This document shows positions 12,190-24,148 of a stretch of DNA of 64,000 bases, one piece after another. The translations under genes and the position numbers were made by a program. The notes beneath the pieces were generated by a model. It had not been told where the DNA came from and made no database searches. It saw only the letters and a program-made list of their open reading frames with translations. Location of the stretch: contig JALBUN010000003.1 of assembly GCA_025174535.1 (NCBI GenBank), forward strand, positions 682,001-746,000, read 5' to 3'. The stretch's first letter is position 1. Every line of letters begins with the position of its first letter. Origin of the DNA: Cantharellus purpuraceus. Its lineage: Eukaryota; Basidiomycota; Agaricomycetes; Cantharellales; Hydnaceae.

Positions 12190-15100
12190 CTAAAGGGAAA
12201 GGGAAAGCAGGGGGCGGAAAAGGTATGGATACAAAGAGAAAAGGGAAATGCCATAACTGCGGAGTAGCTGGGCACTGGGCGTGTGATTGCATGAAGCCAA
12301 AGAAGAATGATGCAAATGCCAAAGCAGGCACACAAGCGCCAGTCAGACGCATGTTTACAGTGCTGAATGGAAAGGCAAGTGGAAGTGATGGCAATACCAT
12401 GTACTACCTGGACTCAGGGGCGCCAGGTCACTACACACCATGCCAAGAGGATCTCCAAGACTATGCACCATTTAGTGTGCCACACCAAATCACCACCATG
12501 AAGGGTCAGGTGCAGGTGATGGGATCCAGAACTGTACGCTATGCAATCCAGCTGAAGGATGGTGGTGAGGCATTTGGTGAGCTGCACAATGTGTCCTGGG
12601 TACCCAACATCGCGGCGAGATTGCTGTCCATATGCCAGCTGACACAGAAGGGATATACTGTGGCATTCAATCAGTCAAGCTGCAAGCTGTGTGGACCAGG
12701 AGGAAACACTATTGACATACCAGTAATGGAGCAGGTCTACCCGGTGTGGCTGAGAGTCATGAAGCCACAGACCAATGGGACTGCAAACCTAGCATTCACT
12801 GAGTCTGACAACTCCCAACTAGCGAAGCAGCTGAATAGTGAGTGGCTACTGGCAGCCATGGCACCCACTGAGATCACATGGATGGACCTACATTGAATGA
12901 TGGGTCATCTAAATATGCAGGACTGCAAGAAACTCACCGAAGGTGTTGCCAAGAACATCAGGATCACAAATGCTGCTGCTCCTATCCCCGCACAGATGGA
13001 TTGCCTAGCCTGCATAGAGGGGAAGCAGACACGCTTACCATTCCCCCCTGGAAGGCACTGCACGGAGGGGCTACTCAACCTGGTTCATATGGACACTGTT
13101 GGTCCTATGGAAACTCAGTCATACGACGGAAAGCGATATGCACTCACCTTAGTTGATGACAAATCCCGCATCTGCACGATGGAACCGATGGCCAGCTGTG
13201 AACAAGTGCTTGAGGTGTTCAAGGGCTGGAAGGCAAAGGTAGAGAATAGTTGTCAGCGCAAGATCCGTGCTGTCATGTGCGACAACATGAAGGAGTTTGT
13301 GCAGGGAAGATTCAAGGCTTACCTTGATGCAGAGGGCATACAGCTGTACACATCAGTCCCGCACTCACCACAAATGAATGGCATTGCAGAGTGGATGAAC
13401 CGGACGATTGTGGAGGGAGCATGGGCGATGCTGTTGGAGGCAAAGCTGCCTAAGCACTGCTGGACACTGGCTTTCAGAACGATGGCGTACTTACGGAACA
13501 GGTCACTAACTCGTGCCAATGATGGGAAGACACCATATGAGGTTTTCTATGGTGAAGTGCCTGATATAGGTAACCTTCGACCGTTTGGATGTCAAGTTAG
13601 CATGCATGCTGCAAGGGAGAAGATGCAGAAATTAGACTCACGATCATGGAGAGGCTATATGGTGGGCTATGAGCCGTGGGATGGCGGTTACCTGGTCCTG
13701 GAACCCAAAATGGGTAAGGTACACAGAGCGCGTGACCTGATATTCCACGAAGCGTCCTTGGGACCGATAATCCCAACACCAATCATTAATGCACAAGAGC
13801 TGGCTACAAGCAGGGAACTAGATGAGGCACCGAGTCAGCTATCGGTGCCGGCTGCACAGACCCAGAGTGAAAAGCTTACCATAAGAATTCCTGCATGACC
13901 CCAGCCAGCCGCTGCAGCCAGTGCAACAAATATGGACATGCTTGTGAGTACGGTACCAGATTACCCAGCTCATATGACGTGATCAGGCCGGATGCACGAG
14001 CCACAGGCAGGCATCGCATTTGAGTTTGCGATGTCGGCGATGGCAGGAGAGCCGCTGACAGATAATGTCAAGTCAGCAAACATACCATCACCAGATGACC
14101 CACTCACCATCAAGGAGGCGCTTGCAGGCCCAAACGCGCCATACTGGAATAAAGCACTAGACAAGGAGCATCAGAACCTTGTGAAGCACGGTGTTTATGA
14201 GTGGGCACATAGTGGAGACTCACCAGTAATGGATTCCAAGACTGTCTTGAGGACAAAGCGTGACACCGAAGGCACAATCATGGGATTCAAGGCAAGGTGT
14301 TGTGTGCGAGGATTTATGCAGATTCCTGGCCTTCATTTTGACCCTGCACAGAGTCATGCAATGGTAATGCGTTTTGAGATGCTGTGGATCGTTCTAGCAG
14401 CAGCGGCAAGTCAGAACATGGCAATACGTCAATTCAATGTTACTTCCGCTTACCTGCACTGCCCACTTCATGAGACCATCTACATGAAGCCCCTGCCAGG
14501 TTTTGAACACCCAATGGACCCAACGCTGGTATGGCGGCTGTTGAAGCCACTGTATGGAACAGTTCAGGGAGGGCACTATTGGGAGGAGGAGAAGTCAGAA
14601 TTTATGGTGAAGATTGGCTGGAAGAAACTCACTTCAGATCCAAGTGTGTTCCAAAAGACGTGGGAGGATGGCTCATCTGCTGTTGCAGTCTTCTGGGTTG
14701 ACGATGCAACTTGCGTGGGACCCAAGGACAAGCTCCTAGAGCTCAAACATCAGTTCTCTGAGAGGTATGGCATATCAAGCGAGGGGGAGCTTACCTGGAT
14801 GCTGGGGATCACTTTCAAATGTGATCATGTGAGCTGAATGATAGCGCTGTCGCAGACATCATTTGTCAACGGTCTGCTGCACAGGTTCTCGCTTGAAGAT
14901 GCCGTGCCGATCACAACACTGTTTGCCCCAGGAACGTACCTGACAGCCGAGATGAGTCCACAAAGTGATGCTGAACGTGAGGAAATGGCACACGTACCTT
15001 ACAGGGAGCTGGTAGGAGCACTGCTATACATCATGGTAGCAACTCGACCAGACATTGCATTTGCACTCAGTGTGCTATGCAAGTATATGGCGAACCCAGG

Positions 15101-15662
15101 GCAGGCGCACTGGCAGGCAGCTAAATGAGTGTTACGTTACCTGAAAGGGACGAAGGACGTACCTTTGAGGCTATGAGGCAACCTCATGCTCCATGCATAC
15201 TCAGACACTGACTATGCCGGTGATTGAGACGATAGAAAGTCAACGGGTGCCTATGCATTCATGATCGGCACTGGTGCAGTTTCATGGTCAGCAAAGAAAC
15301 AGAAGGTTACGGCGCTCTCTACCTTAGAAGCGGAGTACATGGTTATGTCGCAGGCAGCAAGGGAGGCAACATGGATCCTTTGAATCCTAAAGGAACTGGG
15401 TGCGAACATACAATTCATCAGAATTTTTGCAGACAATCAGGGAGCAATATCACTCACCGAGAACCTGGTATTCCATAACTGCTCAAAGCACATAGATGTC
15501 CAACACCACTATGTTCACAAGAAGGTCGCTACAGGTGAACTTCAAATTGAGTACATACTGACAAAGGATATGGTGGCGGACACACTTACAAAAGGATTAC
15601 CGCTTGCATCGCATGGCGTGCACTGCACCAAACTTGGTCTAGACATATATGGTAAAGAGTGA
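12102..15662 (+). pseudogene. pol: copia gag zinc knuckle, protease, integrase, RT and RNase H
   Basis: One reading frame runs over 3.5 kb with no frameshift, broken only by TGA at 12894, 13896, 14835, 15126, 15174, 15225 and 15381; the natural stop is TGA 15660-15662. Order: zinc knuckle CHNCGVAGHWACDC (about 12250); protease YYLDSGAPGHY (about 12400); GAG-pre-integrase MGHLN...C-x2-C (12900-13020); integrase core with Asp in HMDTVGP, Asp in VMCDNMKEF and Glu in NGIAEWMNRT (13080-13400); reverse transcriptase with QFNVTSAYLH, where the usual catalytic Asp is Asn, and FWVDDA (about 14695); RNase H with AYSDTDYAGD and KKQKVTALSTLEAEYM. The missing first RT aspartate is another sign of decay. 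Confidence 0.9.
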
Positions 15663-15669
15663 GAGGGAG

Positions 15670-15810
15670 TGTAGAAGCACTAGTACGCTCTCTGCCATAC
15701 ATAGTGCACACTTAGTATTAGTCAGGTCATGTATAGTTTCCCAAGGGCCGCGTACAAATACGATATATACAGTTTTCACTCTGACTACCACTACAATAAG
15801 TTGCTCAACA
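15670..15810 (+). repeat. copia 3' LTR
   Basis: 141 bp, preceded by the purine tract GAGTGAGAGGGAG and followed by target duplication TAAAC (15811-15815). It differs from the 5' LTR mostly at CpG/TpG sites. Confidence 0.93.
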
Positions 15811-17269
15811 TAAACTATCTTTGTCAATGATGTCAAGAATTTATTCAAGGAATATTACAATCTATTGGAGCAAGAAGGGGGAGTTTTATGATAAGAAAAA
15901 GTTGTGAAAAGTTTGGGAATTTTTTGATTAAGGGATGAGGAGAAGGTGTTTTTCGATTTTATTTTGTGAGCCATCCTTTCGTTCTACGGGGGTGGCTACT
16001 ACTCAAAAAGGGAGGTATTATGATGATTTTCATTCGTCATAAACCTCAAGTCAAACGGGTAAAAACTCCTTTCTCTGTAAAAAGTTTTTCCCCATGACAT
16101 CACATATTATCAGTATCCACATCATTTCTTTTATCATATGTTTCAATCTTACTAAAAGGCTTTTTTATCATGTGATTGTCAAATTGTATATTAACTACAA
16201 CTGTGTACGAGTATCAATAAGGAGATTCACTACTCTTAATCCCTTCCAAGCTGCAAACAAACAGCTTGTGTCAACTTTCTGTCGTTCCTGGAATAACTCC
16301 TAAACGACCTATTCGATTGGAAATCTTTTGCATATCCCATTAGGATATTGCATCAACTATTGTTATCTCAAATTACGAACGATTTGGATCATTACATCCA
16401 TTTCTATTAAGCAAACACTTTTTCGAAGTGTTGCTATTCCCATTTCTGCTCAAATATTTCGCAGAAGTCCCAGTTCTTAACCAAATATTATGATATTTGG
16501 TAACATTACTCTACTAAACAATATCTTTCCATCGACCCCGCATATATCTGCATCCTTGCAGTAATTGCTCCCCTATTCAAAATCTACTTCGCCACCATCC
16601 CTCACCATCATTTTACACTCACCCACAACACCCCTCCATATCTTTTCTTAACAAATGAGACACCAGGTGAGATGATCATGTATAATTTCTCTCAGTTGGG
16701 TCACCCCTGTGGCTCTCTGTATAGGTGTGTAGGATTCAACCTCAATTCAACACGACTCAGTCCTGGATGTGTCTTCCATTGAAATATCATGGGCCCACCT
16801 CAGCATGGGTACAAGAGACTCAGTTCCTTCCTCCCAAGTCTAGTTACCATATCAACATCCACCCAGATGGCCAATTGTTACCCCACTTTGACAAGTGTCC
16901 TTACATGCCAGAAGCCAGGCACTGTGCAGAAGCTCTTGCAGCTACACTTGCCCCGCTTACACCTGCCCTCACTTTCAATTGGCCCAGAATCATGCGGCCT
17001 TGCCTCCCCCCCTTAAATTGTAAGTAGCATTGTGCCTGCGTCTGTGAGTCTACAGGTGGCTGTAGGCAAATCCAATGATATCCGGGGTTGCCCCACGTTG
17101 AAGTTCAGCTTCACACATGAGGCAAGCAAGGCCGCGCTCTTGGCTTTATGTGAGGCGTGTTGCAGTTTCCGTGGCGCTGGGTGAACCTCAAAGGTGGCTA
17201 TACTATGACAGACATAGTAAGAGTAAATAGAGGCAATGGAGGCCGTATCGGCAGGTGTGGCGGGACATA
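15811..17269. other. AT-rich repeat-like stretch without genes
   Basis: No coding signal. The composition (GGGGGAGTTTTATGATAAG, later GGAGGTATTATGATG and a GTATCAATAAGGAG stretch) resembles LTR or LTR-edge sequence of an old gypsy-type element. I see no second copy in the window to fix its borders. Confidence 0.35.
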
Positions 17270-17431
17270 CTATGAATCACCAGATGTCAGAAGTCACCAT
17301 GATATGAAAAAAAAATCCCTAGGCCACTCATTGTTATTTCTCAAGCATTTAAATAGCCATAAATGTTTAATGAGTTATTCACAAGTGTTGATAAATTCTA
17401 CAAGAAAATAGAGCAAGTTAGTATGGTCTGG

Positions 17432-17788
17432 TGTTATGCACTAGGTCCGGTTGGGGGTTGGAGCTTGGGTCAGAGTTGGGGGTTGGAGTCGGAGTGGGGA
17501 TCGAGGTGTGTCGTGGGGGTTGGAATACATATTTGAAATCTAATAATAATTGCTCTGGTGATGGCTCTCCGAGGCCGACGGCCTTATGTGAATAAGTCTG
17601 AGTCCAACGGGGATGGATGCCTGGGTTCCTATGGTGATGCTGATGCATCAATTGGAACCAGAGGCAGATGAGCGAGGTCAACAGTGACAATTGGACAGAC
17701 TGGGTGAGGGTGTGATGGTTTCCAAATGGAGTATAGATTTCATATGCATGGGGATCTGAGTGGATTGGACAGGGATTTGGGCATAACA
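17432..17788 (+). repeat. solo LTR, family A
   Basis: 357 bp, TGTTATGCACTAGG...GGGCATAACA, flanked by the duplication TCTGG (17427-17431 and 17789-17793). Related to the longer LTR at 19520-20036. No internal retroelement sequence, so this is a solo LTR. Confidence 0.85.
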
Positions 17789-17796
17789 TCTGGCAG

Positions 17797-18403
17797 TGTT
17801 AAGACCTGGGAAAATGTGTTTGAAAGGAGTAACTGGAGTTCAGATGCTAGTGATAAAAGGGAGGGGACTTTATTGTTCCAGTTCAACCAGAGACAGAATG
17901 GAGCAATAACTATTGAGTCAGATTGAGTGGACTTGCCTTCAATGTATGTGTTGTGCCTCCTCAGATTGTCAGTCCAATATTTCAGAGTTTGGAGGTATGG
18001 AGTTGAATCAAGGATCCAGAGTTTGACTTGTCAAGAAGGGACTTGTCAAGAAGCTAGCAACCAAGAAGTTGATGAGGCAATCTTAGTCAATATATGAACT
18101 ACTGTAACATACACAGAGTAGCCCATATAAGTATGTGGAGAATTGAATGATAAAACTAAAAGATAGAACAATAAGATGGATATGGAGTACAACACAGAAA
18201 GGAGTTTGGAGTTTGGACCAAAGTCCAAACTAATACTAAGTAATATAATAGATGGTGGTTTGTTGTAACCCATAAGAAGAAGCTACTTATAAGGAGAACA
18301 ATAATGGAGTTTGGAATTGATGGACATGAAGATGACAGAGGTGGAGATGGTGGAGGTGGAGATGGTGGAGGTGGAGGTGGACTTGGTGTTACAGGATGTA
18401 ACA
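17797..18403 (+). repeat. solo LTR, family B
   Basis: 607 bp, TGTTAAGACC...TGTTACAGGATGTAACA, flanked by GGCAG (17792-17796 and 18404-18408). It landed within 9 bp of family A's right edge. Contains a GGTGGAGAT-rich tract (about 18340-18385). Two relatives lie at 24149-24740 and 24926-25520. Confidence 0.87.
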
Positions 18404-18410
18404 GGCAGGC

Positions 18411-20186
18411 TGTATGGGAACTGGTTTTCCCTGAAAAGATCTTGTTTATGGTCCCAAAACTGTATATTTTTGCTTTATGGCCTTAAAATATCAGCATATA
18501 CATGCTGCTTTCTTGATATAGGGTCATTCAAATATTCTCTATTTTTTCATATTTTTTCAGGAATTTTCCATGCAGAAATGGGTTCACAAATTTATTGTCC
18601 TGCTGGGCAAAGTTTTGGACCCACATGGACCCACAAAACTTTGCAGATGTCAGCAGCTTCAAAGTCAGCAGAGTCACCTGATCTATTGACTCATTTTCAA
18701 TCACATGACTCATTTCAATCTCCAACCCAATCTGATCACCACTGCCAGTAAATGCTCAATATCTTGGCAACCACAGCTCCTCCTGACTTCATTTTTGGTG
18801 GAGCTTTCAATCAAAGCTGTGCCTACCCATAGCTGTGCTGATCAGCCCAGGAAATGGGGTATTGCACAAGTTATTTGAGTAATAGTAACTCATGCTATGA
18901 CTCCTGCCATGACTCATAACTATTAATAGGTAGAATGATTAGTCAGCTCCTGTAGATACAGTATATAAGGAGGCCATTTTGCCTCTGAATAAATAACCAT
19001 TTCTACCCCATCATTTGCACATCAGTGTGACTAGAGTGACATACAGTGTCATCCTCTATATCTCAGTAACTATTGATTGTCCAGTTCAAGGGTCGCTTAC
19101 AGTTGTGTAACTGTATTTGATTGCACTCAAAGTAATGATTGTCCTGCTTTGGGCATGAGTGTAGTATCTACCTCACATGACTATGAATCTACAGGGTGAG
19201 ATTGTCTGTCGATAGTCCTGCCATTAGTGCTCTTGTTTAATTCACTAATGTGTACTGCCTTTGCAGAGCATTAGGATCTTGAACTTGTGTAAAGCAGTTG
19301 CTAGACTACTTCACACATTGCTGTTACCCACTTCAGAGTGTCACTGGTTGGATGGTTGGATTCATCCACCTACTTCCTTTAGCCTCTAAGTGCATTCCCC
19401 TCATTTCAGAATATCTGGACCCCTAAGCATCTGTGAACTCTAGACTCTGGAAGTCTTATTCATTCCCTACTGCTAAGAAATGTATTACCTTCCTGCATAT
19501 CGTCTGCATTGACCATTACTGTTACACACTAGGTCCGATTGGGGGTCAGAGATTGGGTCAGAGGTTGGGTTGGAGTTGGAGCACATCATGGGGGTCAGAA
19601 CAGACTTGGCTTCAGCTTATGTGCTGCACCCTCACTAATACCGGTGTCCGAGATTTCGGAGGTGGAGTATGACTTAAAGAGTTAGGATCAGACTTAGGAA
19701 CTAGGCGTGATTTGATATTCAAACTGGGGAGTGAAGTCCCCAGTCGGGCAACTTGAATACATATTTTGAAATCTAATAATAATTACTCTGGTGATGGGTC
19801 TCCGAGGCCGACAGCCTTACATGAGTATGTCCGAGTCTGACGGGGACGGATGTCCGGGTTCCTATGGTGATGCTGATGCATCAATCAGAACCGGAGACGG
19901 ATGGGCAGAATCGGTGGTGACAATCGGACAGGTAGATGGAGACATGACGGTTTGCAAATGGAGTATAGATTTCATATGTGTGGGGATCTGAGTGGATCGG
20001 ATGGGGATCTGGTTGTTAATGAATATAGTCATAACAATTACAAGGGATTGTAACCAAAGTACAAATGTTAAATTGTTTCTGGAGTTGTGCTGCAGCAGGG
20101 TTTGATATTCTTCTCAGCTGTTCATTCATGGAATTGTGGTGATTTAGAGTTTGCCCTAACACCATAATTTTGCAGGTTCCAAAACA
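18411..20186 (+). repeat. LTR-like element, family C, interrupted
   Basis: Starts TGTATGGGAACTGG, ends GGTTCCAAAACA, and is flanked by CAGGC (18406-18410 and 20187-20191). Net length is about 1.26 kb after removing the family-A LTR at 19520-20036. It contains a promoter-like TATATAAGGAGG near 18962, as expected of an LTR. Its right part recurs at 25521-25816. Confidence 0.78.
19520..20036 (+). repeat. solo LTR, family A, long form
   Basis: 517 bp, TGTTACACACTAGG...AGTCATAACA, flanked by ATTAC (19515-19519 and 20037-20041). The family-C fragment at 25521-25816 shows the same site without this insertion, reading straight through CCATTACAAGGG. This confirms the borders. Confidence 0.88.
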
Positions 20187-20560
20187 CAGGCTTAATTACA
20201 TGCATGAGGGCATGTCCTAGGAGATATACCCTAATCTTCATATCCCTTGTTCAGGACATGATTTTTTTGTGTAAATAATTAGAAGATAGTTTAATTACAG
20301 CTCTCAACAATTTTTCTAGAGCCTTCCAAGCTTTTGAACAAATTTAGGGCTCCAGAGGGTGTCATGCAGCATACAGTTGGAAAAACCTTCTGATACCTGG
20401 TAGTCATGCTTTCTCCCAGCACCATTTGCAAGCTCTGGCCTGTTCAGTGAGAAATTTCTTGGAAGCAAAGGTGACTAAGTAAGCTACTATCCTGTCAAGA
20501 AACTGAGGGTTTGAACAGATCAATTATCACCAATTTTCAAATACCTGGTGACTCATAGTA

Positions 20561-21070
20561 TTAGAGAGTGTATGTTTGCCAATAATTATTAGCAAACCAA
20601 TATTTATTAACACAATTGTACTATTGGTGCCCAACTAGCCAGTAGCATCCAAGACACATATATGGCTCCAATGCTCAGTGCTTCACAGTGACACACTCTA
20701 CTATATACATTCATAGATTTGCTGCTGATGAACTTGTCCTACTTGGCGGTGTCCTCAAGCTTCCAGATCCCTAAATCACCAAGTGTGGATAACACTCTAG
20801 TGCCTTTGAGTGCCTTGGACTCCTATGTGCATGATTATGAAGAAGACCAGTGGAACCTTGCAGTGAGGAGGATTCATGCCCACAGTCTGCAATCTCGCAA
20901 ATAACAAATGAGAGGCTCCATATTAGGGTCTGGCACGCGCTGTTGGTGATGAGCCAACGCGCTCAGGCGCTCCTTGCTGACATTCACACGATAGATGTCA
21001 GTATCTATTAATGTTCCCGGAATATACCGAACCAATAATTATTGGCTAACATACCTATACTCTCTATTAT
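20561..21070. mobile_element. inverted-repeat element (MITE-like)
   Basis: About 510 bp bounded by roughly 35-bp inverted ends. The left end TTAGAGAGTGTATGTTTGCC runs into AATAATTATT. The right end, read on the minus strand, is ATAATAGAGAGTATAGGTATG running into CCAATAATTATT. It abuts the TA next to TIR element copy 1. No transposase; one 61-codon frame inside has no known domain. Borders are approximate. Confidence 0.55.
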
Positions 21071-22173
21071 CGTATTATCTGAGTCACTCACCAATCCCAG
21101 ACTGGGAGTTGCTGGTTTAGCCCTGTTGTTGAAAGAAAGATACGAATTTTGGAGCGATTATTTGGGGTGCCTGCCAGTAGTAATGAACAAATGAACGAAA
21201 TATGAAGGGTTGGAGACGGACCGAGCTGATCAAAGATACTTGCTGCATGGTGTAAATAAAATTAACTACTCATTGCCATGGCTATATTTCTGGTGCTAAA
21301 TACTCATAAACTCTGGATAAAATATTGCTGAATACCTCATGAACTCAGAGCTCATACATACTTAGGTGTGCGGATGTGCGGATGTGCTGAACGCTTTGCG
21401 CATCAATCCTGGCTCATCAGTAAATACGCATTGAACACTAGTCGGCGTTGCGTAATTTTTTCAACTGATGCCAAGCCTGGGCGGTAGATAGGTCCAAAGC
21501 CCTTCAACAACGTTATTGCAGATTTCATCGAGTCATAATTCGGCCACGGCTTGGAGCTTCATGCCAGATCAAAGACAGACGTGAACGTTTGAATGTGGAA
21601 CATCAAAGAGGCTGACGCGCCGGAATGAAGGCAGGTCAAAATTGAGCTGGGTACAAAGCACAGTCTGACGCCATGCTGCACCCTTGAATATGTCGCCCGG
21701 GAGACTGAAAGCCATCATCATGGTTCCTATAACGATTTACAGTCGCTACCATTAACGATCCGGTGCAAATGTCTCACCTCTTTAAACTACAATCTCTAAA
21801 GGAAAAGGCATCAGCAATGCAAGCAAAGAAATCTGCAACTTTCGATGTTCACTGGAGTTCCTTCCGATGCGCTAAAGCTTGGCTAGAGAAGGGACAACGA
21901 CACAACACTAATGCCACTCAGAACTTCCTACTGTTCCTTGCCCTGGCTAGTAGACTCTAGGGCTGTGGAACCTAGACTTGGGGCGTGGGCTGGCTTGGCT
22001 GGCTTAGTATGCTGTGGTTCTGTGTGTACCCAGCCAGACAGCGATCGGCAATTGCCGGACCGTTAGCGCCATCGCTTGACTCTTTTCTACACCTCGGCGC
22101 TATAAGAACTTGCTGCACACATCAACTTCTGCCCGCAAGACTAGCTGCTCAATTGGGCACATAGCGACAAAGG
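21071..22173. other. intergenic, promoter side of eIF2-alpha
   Basis: No recognised gene. A 65-codon frame at 21763-21960 (+) has no domain. The final 150 bp presumably hold the eIF2-alpha promoter and leader. Confidence 0.4.
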
Positions 22174-23474
22174 ATGCGGTACTACGAGCAGCGGTACCCC
22201 GAAGTCGACGACCTTGTCATGGTCCAGGTGCGCCAAATTGCGGAGATGGGCGCGTATGTCAAGCTAGTGAGCTGCGGTTCGCTTTGCCACCCTGGCATGC
22301 ATATCTCACTATGAAGACAGCTGGAATACGACAACATTGAGGGAATGATTTTGCTTTCAGAACTGTCCCGTCGACGTATCAGGAGTATCCAGAAGTTAAT
22401 TAGAGTGGGAAGAAACGAGGTCGTCGTCGTGCTGAGGGTGGACAAGGAGAAAGGTGCTTTGGACTGCTTTCAAGTGTTGTTATACTGATCTGACTACTAC
22501 AGGCTACATTGATCTCTCAAAACGTCGGGTTTCTCCCGAGGATATCACAAAATGCGAGGAGCGATATACAAAGTCAAAGACAGTTGCTTCCATCATGCGA
22601 CATGTTGCCTCGCGCAGTGGTGGCGTGGTCGTAGCCTCAGATGTGGAAAAAAAGGAGGGTGGCCACGGCGAGGCTGCGATTGTAGGGGAGACAGAAGAGG
22701 AACGACTCGAGAGCCTATACGAGCAAATCGCATGGCCAGTCGGGAAAAAATACGGTCACCCCTATGATGCGTTTAAATTGGCGCTCACGTACGTAACTCG
22801 TTTGTCACCACGCCCTGGCTGGGTGCTCATTCCAAATGCAGCGAGCCTGACCAAGTTTTTGGAGGCTTACCCCCAATCCCTCAGGCAACGCTTGCGTTCT
22901 TGCAGGCAACAATCGCACGACGGCTTACACCGCAGCCGATCAAGCTTCGCGCGGACATTGAGCTTACATGTTACCAACCTGCAGGCATCGATGCAATCAA
23001 AAAGGCTCTCCGGGCCGGCGAGAAAGTAGGCATGCGTTTGGATGCTGTTCGCTCTGATGCATAGTGACCTCTGCTTACACAGGTGAGCACTGAGACGGTC
23101 CCAATTCGTGCGAAGCTGGTAGCACCTCCCCTATACGTCCTCGGAACTAATGCGACTGACAAGGTGAGGTATCTCGCAGTACTTCGTTTTTTTAACATCC
23201 AACCATCCACACAGTATGCCGCAGTGGAACGTTTGGAGCGTGCGATTGAGGTCATACAAAGCACGATCGAAGATGAGGGTGGGGAGCTTATTGTCAAAAT
23301 GAAGGTGCGTCTACGCGCCTTTCAAGGTAGCTACTGAATAGCTCATGAGCCGAACCTCAGCCAAAAGCAGTGTCAGACACGGAGGAGCAGGATTTGGCAC
23401 AGCTTATGGCGAAGGCTGGACAAGAAAACGCCGAAGTATCGGGCGACGAGGACGAGGACGAGGATGTGCTATAA
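22174..23474 (+). CDS. SUI2: translation initiation factor eIF2 alpha subunit
   Basis: Alpha subunit of eIF2, the initiator tRNA-carrying GTPase complex. ATG 22174 gives [17 protein letters not shown], a normal N-terminus. The S1 domain includes [20 protein letters not shown]. The regulatory serine is residue 47 in LSRRRIRS, the target of GCN2-type kinases (Ser51 in standard numbering). The helical and C-terminal parts are clear: [45 protein letters not shown] and [14 protein letters not shown]. It ends with an acidic tail DEDEDEDVL, stop 23472-23474. Against yeast it has extra glycine/glutamate-rich residues ([20 protein letters not shown]) before the LYEQIAWP block. Several short introns (first CTA|gtgagc near 22266). 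Intact, although surrounded by mobile DNA. Confidence 0.95.
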
Positions 23475-24148
23475 TCCGCACACTATGGGTATTAGTGTAT
23501 GTATCACTTTCAGGACTATAAAATGATTACTGAACTGTGGCACGATGAAGCCACCTTGAGCATTGTCCATAGCCTTAGGATTAGTTTCGTCTTGTCTTGT
23601 ATTCCTCTTGCATTTCATATCTTGTTTGTCGCCGTGTCAATTGTAGCTGCGGGAAGGTTTAGGGCCTTTTTCTAGCGTCTTGGGATTCTTACACTATTCA
23701 GCGGCATTATGCAAGGAGATTTGGTCTATATCCCTAGTTTTTATCCTACAAGGGATTTATGCATGTGGTCTCTTGAGTGACATGGTAATTCTACAAGCTA
23801 GCCACATGGAGAGTTCTTACTTCAGGCCTAAGCTCTTGCTGAGCCCAAGTGGGCTTCATCCACACTTGATCCTCCTGTCCTTCGATTGTCTCCCTGTGAA
23901 GCCTATCACTTCCTGCAATCAGCAATCCATACTTCATCTTTCACACTTTCATTAGAAAATGACAACACTGAAGCAATGGGCGTCGGTACAGTACTTTTGG
24001 CACGCACCGGTCAGCATAAGCACGGTGTGCTCACTTTGTGGATCTACGTCCCTCGACCATATATCTTGTCCAGACAGCAGTACAGCCTCAGATGTATCTG
24101 TTTCATCCTGTTCAATCGGCATGTCCATCAAAATTCCTCAGAACTCTT
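23475..24148. other. intergenic, eIF2-alpha 3' flank
   Basis: No gene supported. The open frames at 23680-24398 overlap the start of a minus-strand LTR and are not credible. Confidence 0.4.

Larger units (their letters stand above)
11353..15810 (+). mobile_element. Ty1/copia LTR retrotransposon, decayed
   Basis: Complete 4.46-kb insertion. Both LTRs start TGTAGAAGC and end TTGCTCAACA. The insertion is flanked by a perfect 5-bp duplication TAAAC (11348-11352 and 15811-15815). Gene order gag, protease, integrase, reverse transcriptase, RNase H is the copia order. The primer-binding site and polypurine tract sit next to the LTRs. By eye the two LTRs differ by about ten substitutions and one indel over 140 bp, so the insertion is not recent. 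The reading frame is broken by seven in-frame TGA codons plus one frame change, so it is probably inactive by itself. Confidence 0.95.
17270..20558 (+). mobile_element. TIR element, copy 1, filled with nested LTR insertions
   Basis: Host element of about 0.55 kb net, expanded to 3.3 kb by insertions. Its ends are inverted: left CTATGAATCACCAGAT and right reading (minus) CTATGAGTCACCAGGT. It is flanked by TA on both sides (17268-17269, 20559-20560), fitting a TA target duplication. The left part 17295-17431 and right part 20187-20550 together match the uninterrupted copy at 36077-36584. No transposase frame, so it is non-autonomous (MITE-like). The family is not one I recognise by name. Confidence 0.8.

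Noticed and set aside
12102..15662. TGA read as an amino acid in the copia pol frame
   Set aside because: All nuclear genes here use TGA normally as a stop (RPL10, mL41 and DCTN6 end in TGA). Decay of CGA is simpler.
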